64,000 bases of DNA, taken from NCBI GenBank assembly GCA_027717595.1, contig JALLOF010000002.1:40787-104786 (forward strand), read 5' to 3'. Each line of letters starts with the position of its first letter. The stretch's first letter is position 1. This document shows positions 43,432 through 51,688 of this stretch, one piece after another. The position numbers and the translations under genes are program-made. This DNA comes from Nitrospinae bacterium AH_259_B05_G02_I21 (GTDB lineage: Bacteria; JADFOP01). The notes under the pieces were generated by a model, which worked only from the letters and a program-made list of their open reading frames with translations, made no database searches and was not told where the DNA came from.

Positions 43432-45900
43432 GTGCCCACGACGTCCGCCACCAGATACCGGGTCGTCTTTTTTCTCCTGGCGCTGCTCGTCCTGATAGCG
43501 CTGCCGTCCCGCCCCGTGGGCGTGGCCGATGGCTTGCCTGCCGACCACCCCCTCGACCTGTGGCTTGTGCTGGTGCTGGTCGGGGGATTTTTCGTCCTTC
43601 CCTGGCGGATCGAGCGGCACCGGGCCCCGCGGCTGGCCCTGGCCTTGCTCGCCGTGGCTATCGTCAAGCTCGCTCTGGCCACCACCAGCCTCCCCCACGG
43701 CCTGGCGGCCCGCTACTTCGCCAACGCCGCCTTCGAGGGGCCCCCCGAGGCCTCCCTCGAGTACCGCCTGCCCGGGGCCACCCGCCTCGACTCCACCATC
43801 GCCTTCGCCCCCGTGGGCTTCGCCTGGGGCGAAAAACCTTTCCCCCTTTGGTTCTTCAACGACTCCCGCCGATTTAATTTCTACAAGCCCGGGGAGCCCA
43901 ACCGCCGACGTCTGCCCTTCAGCGTGCGCTGGGACGGCTTCATAAGAGCCCCTTCTGCCGAGCCCCTTACCTGGAGGCTTGAGACCGACCAAGAGGCAAC
44001 TCTAAGCCTCCTTGGCCAACCCATCGTCTCAACGACCGAGGGCCCGCCCGAGGCCTCAGTTACCCTCAGCCCAGGCTGGCACCCCATTAGCGTAACCTAC
44101 GCATACAAAGGCCAGGGTGCGCGGAACCTGGAGCTCGAGTGGGAACGAAACGGCTCTTTTCGGCCCGTCCCTCCATCAGCCCTGATGCCCTTCCGGCCCT
44201 CGCCTCTTCAAGAGCGGTGGGACCAGCTGGTGGTTACGCCCGGCTGGGTGCTCTTCGTCCTGCAATTTCTCGTCGTGGGATGGATCTTGTTGGAGGGTTT
44301 GTGGGGAGAGTCGAAGGAGCGGTTCCTAACTGAGCAGGCGGCCGTCTACTTGATGGTGGTAGTGCTGGTGGGTTTCGGGACCGTCTCGCTCGCCAAGCGG
44401 GGCCGATCATCGGATTGGAACTTCCTAAACGGAGGAGACGACCCTCTTACCTACGAAACAGCCGCCAGGCAAATACTCATAGAACGAGATCCGCTAAACA
44501 GAATGATACCGAACAAGCCCTTTTACTATATGGTGGGTTACCGTTACTTCCTGGCTGGAACCCATGCTTTACTCGGCGAGAGCAAGGCGATGGTCGTCCT
44601 GACACACTACATTCTGCTGGCAGTGGCCTGCGCCCTGCTTTACTACCTGATACGAATCCTGGCTCCTCCCGGGCCGGCCTTATTTGCAGCCGCCCTTCTC
44701 TTTTCTGGTCAGGCTCATGGAACAGTCTACCGGTGGGCCACCGAGCTCTTCCCAACCATGCTAGGCCTCGCCCTAACCGGGGCAATGCTCCTAGCGCTGG
44801 CCCACTGGGAGCGGCAACCCACTCTCTGGGGTGCAGCAGGAAGCGGTGTCCTAGCGGGCCTAGCAACCATTGTACGGCCCAACTTCCTCGTGTTCCTCCC
44901 CTTCGCCATCCTGTGGATGGGGATAGCATTACCCCATCCAAGGGCCAAACGGTGGCAAGGGGCGGCGGTTGCCCTTCTGGCAATGACCTTCACCATTGCA
45001 CCGGTGACCTGGCGAAACTGGCACGTTTCGGAACGCTTCGTGCTCCTCGTTAATAGCGGCCCCACCATGCTACTGCAGGGAAACAATCCTCCGCCAACGG
45101 TGGACCTCTCGAGGACTGTGACATCGAGGAGTCTCAAGATTTCGCTACGCCAAAGCCCATCCGGGGAGCTTAAGAAACACACAAAGGTGCTGAGGGATCT
45201 ATTCAATGACCCCTTGGCGGAGAAGACTCAAACGGGGGCCATTCGAAGAGATACGCTCGAGATTCAGGGGATGGTCAACAAGGTTATCCACTTAGTTGAC
45301 GTGGAGGTAATAGACCCATATCCTTTATATCAGCAGTGGAACTTGGCCCCCCAAACCCGAGAGGTCCTGGAGTACCTCCGCCAGCAACCAGGAAATTTCA
45401 TCAAGGGACTTGGCCGCAAGGCTCTCCAAACACTGGGATTCGCCTATCCGTTCGCCCCAGCCCTTCTGCTGCTCCACCTCGCCTATCTCCTAGGAGCCGT
45501 TCTACTTTGGCGGGCCGGAGTGGCTCGACGCCTGGCCATTCTGCTCCATGCCTTCGTTCTGTCGCAATGGTTGGTTCTCGTCATCGTGAAGCCCGGACCC
45601 CACTTGCCCAAAACCCAACTGCCAACGTTCTTCGTCGCCTTCGGGTTCGCAGCCCTCCTGATCGTCTCATGGACGGCCGCCGCCATCGAAGGCCGCCCCC
45701 CACCGAGCATAGTGCCAAGACGAAAGAAGTGGTCCCCACGTGCGCGCATCCTCGGCGGGGCGGCAGCGATGGGGCTCCTTGGCGCGCTCACCTACCTTCC
45801 GCGCCTGCCTCTGCTCATCGCATTGCTCGCCGGAGCGGTCTGGAGCCTGCGGCACACACCACACCACACGGCTCTCGGCGCTTCAGCCTCCCCACCGTAA
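43432..45900 (+). CDS. PA14-domain/GT-C membrane glycosyltransferase, copy 2
   Basis: 822 residues from GTG 43432 (GGAG upstream). It has the same layout as copy 1 at 31650: three helices, PA14 domain (HGLAARYFANAAFEGPPEA, FSVRWDGFIRAPSAEP, GWHPISVTYAYKGQG), two helices, NGGDDPLTYETA loop and polytopic core ending GPHLPKTQLPTFFVAFGFAA. Long DNA stretches are nearly identical to copy 1, especially the first 250 bases. Differences concentrate in the PA14 surface and the extracytoplasmic C-terminal loop, which could change glycan specificity (inference). 94 bases separate it from copy 3. Confidence 0.75.
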   Translation: MPTTSATRYRVVFFLLALLVLIALPSRPVGVADGLPADHPLDLWLVLVLVGGFFVLPWRIERHRAPRLALALLAVAIVKLALATTSLPHGLAARYFANAAFEGPPEASLEYRLPGATRLDSTIAFAPVGFAWGEKPFPLWFFNDSRRFNFYKPGEPNRRRLPFSVRWDGFIRAPSAEPLTWRLETDQEATLSLLGQPIVSTTEGPPEASVTLSPGWHPISVTYAYKGQGARNLELEWERNGSFRPVPPSALMPFRPSPLQERWDQLVVTPGWVLFVLQFLVVGWILLEGLWGESKERFLTEQAAVYLMVVVLVGFGTVSLAKRGRSSDWNFLNGGDDPLTYETAARQILIERDPLNRMIPNKPFYYMVGYRYFLAGTHALLGESKAMVVLTHYILLAVACALLYYLIRILAPPGPALFAAALLFSGQAHGTVYRWATELFPTMLGLALTGAMLLALAHWERQPTLWGAAGSGVLAGLATIVRPNFLVFLPFAILWMGIALPHPRAKRWQGAAVALLAMTFTIAPVTWRNWHVSERFVLLVNSGPTMLLQGNNPPPTVDLSRTVTSRSLKISLRQSPSGELKKHTKVLRDLFNDPLAEKTQTGAIRRDTLEIQGMVNKVIHLVDVEVIDPYPLYQQWNLAPQTREVLEYLRQQPGNFIKGLGRKALQTLGFAYPFAPALLLLHLAYLLGAVLLWRAGVARRLAILLHAFVLSQWLVLVIVKPGPHLPKTQLPTFFVAFGFAALLIVSWTAAAIEGRPPPSIVPRRKKWSPRARILGGAAAMGLLGALTYLPRLPLLIALLAGAVWSLRHTPHHTALGASASPP

Positions 45901-45994
45901 GGATTCTTCGGACCATCCGTCGCAAAGCAAGAGCGAATGGGCCTGCGCCTCAACGATTTCGGACGTCTCGCCTGATATGCTATCCTTGTGGCCC

Positions 45995-48247
45995 ATGGCC
46001 CCCGCCACGCGATACCGGGTTGTCTTTTTTCTCCTGGCGCTGCTCGTTTTGATTGCGCTGCCGGCTCGTCCGGTGGGCGTGGCCGACGGGCTGCCGGCCG
46101 ACCATCCCCTCGACCTCTGGATCGTGCTGGTGCTGGTCGGGGGGTTTTTCGTCCTTCCCTGGCGGATCGAGCGGCACCGGGCCCCGCGGCTGGCCCTGGC
46201 CCTGCTCGCCGTGGCTATCGTCCAGCTCGCCGTCGCCACCACCAGCCTCCCCCACGGGCTGGCGGCCCGCTACTACGCCAACGCCGACTTCCAAGGCTCC
46301 CCCGAGGCCTCCATCGAGTACCGCCTGGCCGGGGCCACCCGCATCGACCCCACCATTGCCTTCGCCCCCGTGGGCTTCGCCTGGGACGCCAAGCCCTTCC
46401 CCCTCTGGTTCTTCAACGATTCCCGCCGCTACAACTTCTACCGGCCCGATGAGCCCGACCGCCGCCACCTCCCCTTCAGCGTGCGGTGGGACGGCTTCAT
46501 CCGCGCCCCCTCGAGCGAGCCTCTAGCCTGGCGGCTGGTGACCGAGCAGGAGGCGACCCTCGAGCTGTTCGGCCAACCCATCGCCTCGACCAGAGACGGG
46601 CCCTCCAAGGTCACGATCGCCCTCTCCCCCGGCTGGCACCCCATCAGCCTCACCTACGTCTACCGGGGAGCCGGCCCCAAGAGCTTGCGCCTCGAATGGA
46701 ACGACAACGGTCCCTTCCACCCCGTTCCTTCCTCGGCGCTGATGCCCTACCACACCTCCCCGCAGGCGGACCGGTGGGACGGGGCGACGGCTGGGGCGGC
46801 GCAGGTGCTCTTTGTCCTGCAATTTCTCGCCGTTGTGTGGGTCATGGCCTCGGGGCTGTGGGGTGAATCGAAGAAGCGGTTCCTGACAGAGCGGACGGCG
46901 GTCTACGCTCTGGTTGTCGTCATGGTCGCCTTCGGAACCCTCTCGCTCGGAAAGCGAGGACGCTCGCCCCACTTGAACGTCTTAAACGGCGGCGACGACC
47001 CCCTCGTCTACGAGACCGCCGCAAGACAAATCCTGCTCGATCGAGACCCTCTCAACCGGATGCCCTCGACCCAGCCCTTTTACTTCACTGCCGGCTACCG
47101 TTACGTGCTCGCTACGGCCCACGCCCTCATGGGCCCCTCAAAGGCCATGGTCGTCCTGCTCCAGTATTGCTTCCTCGCCATCGCCTGCGCCCTGCTCTAC
47201 TACCTAGCCAGGCGGCTCGCCCCGCCGGGTGTGGCGCTGCTCGCAGCGGCCCTTCTCTTCGCCGGCCAGGGGCGCGGAGCCCTCTACCGCTGGCCGACCG
47301 ACCTCTTCCCCGCCGTTGCGGGCATTCTCATCGTAGCAGCCCTTCTCTTACAACTGACCGCCTGTTGGGAGCGGCCCTCCTGGCAGCGGGCGGCGGGAGC
47401 AGGCGTCCTCTTTGGCCTGGCCTGCATGGTCCGCTCGAATATCCTCGCCTTCGGCCCCATCGCCTTCCTCTGGCTCGCCTTGAGCCGAGCCCTCCCTCCG
47501 CGCCGGGCCGCCGCCACCGCCTGTGCCTTCGCCATCGCCGGGGCGCTCACCATCGCCCCCACGACGCTGCGCAACTGGCACGTCTCCGGGGAGTTCGTGC
47601 TCCTGAACAAGGGGGGAAGCATCAACTTCTGGCAGGGCAACCAACCCCCCGGGGACCTTGACCTCTCCCGGGTCGGAAAGTCCCCGCTCTATAGGCGCCT
47701 GGGCTTCGGGCACCGAACTCAGGAGGTCTTGGAATACGCGCGCCAACGACCGGTGGCGTTCCTTGGAGGGCTGGGCAGCAAAGCGCTCCTCCTCATGGGC
47801 CTGCCGCCGCACTTCTCACTCAGCCTCCTCGCCCTGCACATAAGCTATCTCATCGGAGCAAGCCTCCATTGGCGCTGGGGGCGAGACCGATGGCTGGCGG
47901 TGCTCCTCCACGGCTTTGTCGCCAGCCAATGGGCGCTCTTGATTCTCCTGAAGCCTTGGCCCCACGAGCCAAAAAACCAGCTCCCCACCTTCCTCGTCGC
48001 ATTCGCCTTCGCAGCCCTGTTCCTCGCGTCGATGGCCGTCTACGCACTCGGGGGCCGGTCCCCACTGTCCCGTCCAGGGATGGCGACGACCCCCTCACCC
48101 ATTCCCAGGCTCGCCTCCGGGGTCGCAGCGGCAGCATTCCTTGCCGCCATTACCTACACCCCCCGCCTCCCTCTGCTCATCCCCTTGCTCATTTGGGTCG
48201 CCTGGAGGCTTCGGCGAGCCCCAAGCCCCCTTGCTCTTTCCCCTTGA
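45995..48247 (+). CDS. PA14-domain/GT-C membrane glycosyltransferase, copy 3 (shorter)
   Basis: 750 residues from ATG 45995, where similarity to copies 1 and 2 begins (MAPATRYRVVFFLLALLVL); the frame is open further upstream but that part is unlike the others. Helices, PA14 domain (HGLAARYYANADFQGSPEA, FSVRWDGFIRAP) and the NGGDDPLVYETA loop are kept. About 65-70 residues present in copies 1 and 2 between the LSR motif and the last helices are absent, so the large external loop is shortened. No good ribosome site is seen. It may be expressed with copy 2. Confidence 0.75.
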   Translation: MAPATRYRVVFFLLALLVLIALPARPVGVADGLPADHPLDLWIVLVLVGGFFVLPWRIERHRAPRLALALLAVAIVQLAVATTSLPHGLAARYYANADFQGSPEASIEYRLAGATRIDPTIAFAPVGFAWDAKPFPLWFFNDSRRYNFYRPDEPDRRHLPFSVRWDGFIRAPSSEPLAWRLVTEQEATLELFGQPIASTRDGPSKVTIALSPGWHPISLTYVYRGAGPKSLRLEWNDNGPFHPVPSSALMPYHTSPQADRWDGATAGAAQVLFVLQFLAVVWVMASGLWGESKKRFLTERTAVYALVVVMVAFGTLSLGKRGRSPHLNVLNGGDDPLVYETAARQILLDRDPLNRMPSTQPFYFTAGYRYVLATAHALMGPSKAMVVLLQYCFLAIACALLYYLARRLAPPGVALLAAALLFAGQGRGALYRWPTDLFPAVAGILIVAALLLQLTACWERPSWQRAAGAGVLFGLACMVRSNILAFGPIAFLWLALSRALPPRRAAATACAFAIAGALTIAPTTLRNWHVSGEFVLLNKGGSINFWQGNQPPGDLDLSRVGKSPLYRRLGFGHRTQEVLEYARQRPVAFLGGLGSKALLLMGLPPHFSLSLLALHISYLIGASLHWRWGRDRWLAVLLHGFVASQWALLILLKPWPHEPKNQLPTFLVAFAFAALFLASMAVYALGGRSPLSRPGMATTPSPIPRLASGVAAAAFLAAITYTPRLPLLIPLLIWVAWRLRRAPSPLALSP

Positions 48248-48271
48248 CCCTGGTGGCCGATCTTTTATGAT
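48244..48271 (+). promoter_or_regulatory. sigma-70-type promoter of the GT2 gene
   Basis: TTGACC (48244-48249), 16 bases, TATGAT (48266-48271), overlapping the stop of the PA14-GT-C gene and 73 bases before the GT2 start. Confidence 0.6.
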
Positions 48272-48343
48272 GGCCGTTGGAAGGCGGTGTGACGCGAGAG
48301 GAACCCATTACCAGAATCGCCCACGGTGGAGGCTCTCGAAGCG

Positions 48344-49030
48344 ATGAAGCTCTCCGTTATCGTCCCCGCATACAACGAGCGGCCGTTCATTGAAGAGATC
48401 CTTCGCCGCGTCGAGGCCGTACCCTTCGACAAGGAGATCATCGTCGTAGATGACGGCTCCACCGACGGGACACGAGAGGTCCTGGAGAAGCTTGAGGCGG
48501 AGGGCGGAATCACGGTCCTCTACCATCCGCGAAACCGCGGAAAGGGCGCCGCCATCCGAACGGCCCTGCCCCACGTCAGCGGCGAGCTTGTCATCATCCA
48601 GGACGCCGACCTCGAGTACGACCCCGACGACTACCCAGACCTCATCGCGCCATTCGAGAAAGGCCTGTGCGACGTCGTCTACGGAACCCGGCTGGTGCGA
48701 GGCAAGGCCCAGCGGGTTCACCTCTTCTGGCACTACGTCGGCAACCGGTTCCTCACCCTCGTCACCAATCTTCTCTTCAACGCCACCCTCTCGGATATGG
48801 AGACCGGCTACAAGGTCTTCAAGACGGACCTCCTCAAGAGTCTCAAGCTCCAGGCCAACCGCTTCGACATCGAACCGGAACTGACGGCCAAGGTGCTGAA
48901 GCGCCGCTGCCGAGTCTTCGAGGTGCCCATCGCCTACTACGGGCGCAATTACGACGAGGGAAAGAAAATCACCTGGCGTGACGGACTGGTGGCACTGTGG
49001 ACGCTCCTGAAATATCGTCTGCGTGACTGA
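48344..49030 (+). CDS. polyprenyl-phosphate sugar synthase-like GT2 (Dpm1 type)
   Basis: 228 residues from ATG 48344 (GGAGG 11 bases upstream; GTG 48326 possible). A GT-A domain only, as in archaeal/bacterial Dpm1 and GtrB relatives: LSVIVPAYNERPFIEEIL, VVDDGSTDGTREVL, HPRNRGKGAAIRTAL, IIQDADLEYDPDDYP (DAD catalytic site), DVVYGTR and METGYKVFKTDLL. It should make undecaprenyl-phosphate-linked hexose from a nucleotide sugar in the cytoplasm. Its position right after two PA14-GT-C genes suggests that it feeds them (inference). Confidence 0.9.
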   Translation: MKLSVIVPAYNERPFIEEILRRVEAVPFDKEIIVVDDGSTDGTREVLEKLEAEGGITVLYHPRNRGKGAAIRTALPHVSGELVIIQDADLEYDPDDYPDLIAPFEKGLCDVVYGTRLVRGKAQRVHLFWHYVGNRFLTLVTNLLFNATLSDMETGYKVFKTDLLKSLKLQANRFDIEPELTAKVLKRRCRVFEVPIAYYGRNYDEGKKITWRDGLVALWTLLKYRLRD

Positions 49031-49078
49031 GACCCCACGGCTGGCTTATCCCAACCGCTCCAATTTCAATCTTTTTCC

Positions 49079-49107
49079 TTGACCTTGCTCCCAAAGGTTG
49101 TTAATGT
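49079..49107 (+). promoter_or_regulatory. candidate promoter of the MinD-like gene
   Basis: TTGACC (49079-49084), 17 bases, TAATGT (49102-49107), about 100 bases ahead of ATG 49210. The gap 49031-49209 holds nothing else recognised. Confidence 0.45.
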
Positions 49108-49209
49108 AAGGAGGTAGAGTCCTTACGAGCGTGCCAATTACTGACTTTAAATTCAACGCGAGTTCGACCGACACTCGGTAGGTATCGCAAAAAAGAGGAT
49201 GGGCAACGG

Positions 49210-50169
49210 ATGGCGGGCCCTGAGGCTCAACCGACCCCTCAGGATATGAAATCCATCTGGGCCATCGGCGGCGGTAAGGGAGGTACGGGCAAAAGCTTCA
49301 TGACGGCCAGCCTGGGCATCCAACTTGCCCAGCTCGGCCGAAGGACCATTATCGTCGACGCCGACCTGGGGGCGGCCAATCTCCACACGTGCCTCGGGGT
49401 CAAATCGCCCAAAGTCACGCTGGCCGACTTTCTGTCCCGGACCGTCTCTTCCCTGGAAGACCTTCTGCTGGACACATCCGTCGAGGGCCTACAATTCATC
49501 AGCGCCGCCAGGGACTCATTTGAGCTCGCCAACCCTGCGTTCCAACAAAAGCAGCGCATGATCAACCACATCAAGAGACTGCCCGCCGAGTTCATCATCG
49601 TCGACATCGGCGGGGGGTCGGGCTTCAACGCCGTCGACTTCTTCCTTTGCGCCACTACCGGGATCATGCTCGCCAACCCAGAGCCCACGAGCGTGGAGAA
49701 CACCTACCGGTTCCTCAAGAGCGCCATCCTGCGTAAGCTCTACCGGGTGGCCGACGGACGCCAGCTGAAAGAAACCATCAGAGAGGCCCTGGCCCAGGCG
49801 GACGGGCAAGAAATCAAGACCATTCAAGACCTTATCCATCAGGTCAGGCCGTACAACGGGGTGGTTGCCGAACGCCTGGAGGAGGCGCTCCGGGACTTCC
49901 GCCCGTTCCTAATCCTCAATCAAGCCCGCCGCAAAGACGACGTCGATCTGGGCCGCTCCATCGAGGACATCGCACGGAAGTACCTCGGGGTGGAGGTACG
50001 CTACGTCGGCGCCGTTCCTTACGACGAGAAGGTCCACTACGCGGTCAAACAATTCAAGCCCCTCCTTATCGAGTATCCGTCCAGCCAGGCGGCAGCCTCC
50101 ATTGAGGCCATCACCCGGACGCTTCTAGGTATGACCGAGTCGAGAGCCGTCGCGGCCCAGGAGAGCTGA
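49210..50169 (+). CDS. MinD/ParA-family P-loop ATPase
   Basis: 319 residues. Deviant Walker A GGGKGGTGKS at about 20-29, then IVDADLGAANLHTCLG (switch region), ADFLSRTVSSLEDLLL and FIIVDIGGGSGFNAVDF (Walker B), LANPEPTSVENTYRFLKSA and FLILNQARRKDDVDLGRSI. It belongs to the MinD/FlhG-like group that binds the membrane or a polar partner on ATP binding. The C-terminal tail lacks a clear amphipathic MinD helix. The stop overlaps the next start (TGATG), so it is coupled to the J-domain/HTH gene. Cellular role unknown; cell-pole or secretion-related positioning is a guess. Confidence 0.85.
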   Translation: MAGPEAQPTPQDMKSIWAIGGGKGGTGKSFMTASLGIQLAQLGRRTIIVDADLGAANLHTCLGVKSPKVTLADFLSRTVSSLEDLLLDTSVEGLQFISAARDSFELANPAFQQKQRMINHIKRLPAEFIIVDIGGGSGFNAVDFFLCATTGIMLANPEPTSVENTYRFLKSAILRKLYRVADGRQLKETIREALAQADGQEIKTIQDLIHQVRPYNGVVAERLEEALRDFRPFLILNQARRKDDVDLGRSIEDIARKYLGVEVRYVGAVPYDEKVHYAVKQFKPLLIEYPSSQAAASIEAITRTLLGMTESRAVAAQES

Positions 50170-50714
50170 TGAAGCCGGTTGACGAACTCACACTGTACGA
50201 GTTGCTGAACGTCGAGCCGTGGGCCAGCTCGGGGGAGATTCGGAAAGCCTACCACATGGGTCTGGCCACCTACGGGCCCAACTCCATCGCCGCCCACAAC
50301 ATCGTGGATGAGGATGAGCGGACGAACATGCGCCGGCGGCTGGATGCAACCTACCGCACCCTGATGGACCCGGAGGGGCGGGCCACGTACGACCGATCCC
50401 TAAGCGGTCATGCAGAAGAACCAGCGCCAGCAGCTCCCGCAGATACTACGGTGGGCAAAAGCGCCGCTGGTAAGGGGCCACGGAGCTTCCGCGGCCCGGA
50501 TCTCAAGCGCTACCGCGAGGCGCTCGGCATCAGCCTGAAGAGCATCTCCTACGATACGAAGATCAAGGTCTCCCACCTCGAAGCCATCGAGACCGAGAAT
50601 CTCGCTGACCTGCCCGGGCCCTTCTTTCTCCGAGGATTTCTCAAGGCCTACGCCTCTTGCCTAAAGCTCGACCCCGACGAATTGACGAGAGAATACCTAC
50701 AGTCCTCCACCTAG
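50169..50714 (+). CDS. J-domain-like / RodZ-type HTH fusion protein
   Basis: 181 residues. Residues 7-78 have the helical pattern of a J domain (LTLYELLNVEPWASSGEIRKAYHMGL, then RRRLDATYRTLMDPEGRATYDRSL), but the HPD that activates Hsp70 is replaced (TYGPNS). After an Ala/Pro linker, residues 112-178 are a RodZ-like HTH: LKRYREALGISLKSISYDTKIKVSHLEAIE, then LPGPFFLRGFLKAYASCL. No membrane helix is present. It is translationally coupled to the MinD-like ATPase. It is likely a partner of that ATPase rather than a chaperone cofactor (inference). Confidence 0.8.
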   Translation: MKPVDELTLYELLNVEPWASSGEIRKAYHMGLATYGPNSIAAHNIVDEDERTNMRRRLDATYRTLMDPEGRATYDRSLSGHAEEPAPAAPADTTVGKSAAGKGPRSFRGPDLKRYREALGISLKSISYDTKIKVSHLEAIETENLADLPGPFFLRGFLKAYASCLKLDPDELTREYLQSST

Positions 50715-50756
50715 GACGCGCTCGTCCATCATTCCCTCCACTAAGCGCTTACCCGT

Positions 50757-50790
50757 TGCCCCACTAGGCATTGCGGGGCCTTTAGAGAAT
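50757..50790 (+). terminator. weak hairpin after the MinD-like/J-HTH genes
   Basis: GCCCC (about 50758) and GGGGC (about 50776) can pair around a 12-base loop, followed by CTTT. It is a poor but possible terminator. The gap 50715-50922 shows nothing else. Confidence 0.25.
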
Positions 50791-50922
50791 TGATTCGGAT
50801 AGCAGAGGCGGGCGGGATGGATTCGCCTCGGTGGAAAAAGGGCGTGAATCAAATATATTGAATAGATACTGCCTGAGATACCGGGGCCTTGCCGGGGAAC
50901 TGCTGAGATAGGGCTTTAATTG

Positions 50923-51249
50923 CTAAGCGACCTTGTCGAGGGACTTTTTTATCGTTCCTTTGGGCTGGGCGCCGACAATCTGCTCTTGGACCTCTCCGTT
51001 CTTAAAGATTAGCAGGGTCGGGATGCCTCGGATGGAAAATCGGGACGCGATTTTCGGGTTATCGTCTACATTGAGTTTGCCGACCCTGAGCTTGCCTGCG
51101 TACTCCTCAGCCAAATCTTCGATAACGGGTGCGATAGCCTTGCACGGCGCACACCACTCGGCCCAGAAATCGACCATTGAGGGCAGATCGTCCTGGGCGA
51201 GAAACTCGTCAAAGGTCTCGTCCGTCAAATCGCGAATATTGCCGCTCAT
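50923..51249 (-). CDS. trxA: thioredoxin
   Basis: 108 residues, the usual length. The active site is WAEWCAPCKAI, so CAPC in place of the common CGPC; the cis-Pro is in RFSIRGIPTLLIF. It reduces protein disulfides in the cytoplasm. Divergently oriented to the FBP aldolase/phosphatase gene across a 439-base gap. The Ala between the cysteines should shift the redox potential somewhat (family knowledge). Confidence 0.95.
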   Translation of the reverse strand: MSGNIRDLTDETFDEFLAQDDLPSMVDFWAEWCAPCKAIAPVIEDLAEEYAGKLRVGKLNVDDNPKIASRFSIRGIPTLLIFKNGEVQEQIVGAQPKGTIKKSLDKVA

Positions 51250-51497
51250 TGCTGTAACGCTCCCTGGAGATCAACGGGCCTCGCTTGGCGTGGCCCGCCG
51301 ACCGAGGCTTCACTTTGGCCTCCCCTTTCTATCAGCTTCAATCCCGCTTTGTCAAGGGACGACCAACGCCTTTGAGAGATACTCGTCTCTCGCGACACGC
51401 TGTGATGGGCGAGGGCTCGGAGCATACGACAGCCCTCCCGGACTCGCATGGCCATAACCTCTGATGCTTTGAAACTCAAGGGCTTACGCCCCTGGAC

Positions 51498-51526
51498 TTG
51501 CTTTTCGCTCGTCGGTCGCGTATCAT
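51498..51526 (+). promoter_or_regulatory. candidate promoter of the FBP aldolase/phosphatase gene
   Basis: TTGCTT (51498-51503), 17 bases, TATCAT (51521-51526), about 160 bases ahead of the start. The remainder of 51250-51688 has no gene I can support. Confidence 0.4.
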
Positions 51527-51688
51527 GGGTGGTGTTCCCATTCCACAGGCTTTCAGGAATGGCGCAACCCATAACGCACCAATCCATCGGCCCAGGCAGG
51601 CTACGGTTTCCGGCTCCCCCGAGCAGCTGGCGGATGGCTGGCCGGCCCCTGGCCTCAGCCTGCCCTCACAACCTAAGGAGGCATCGCA

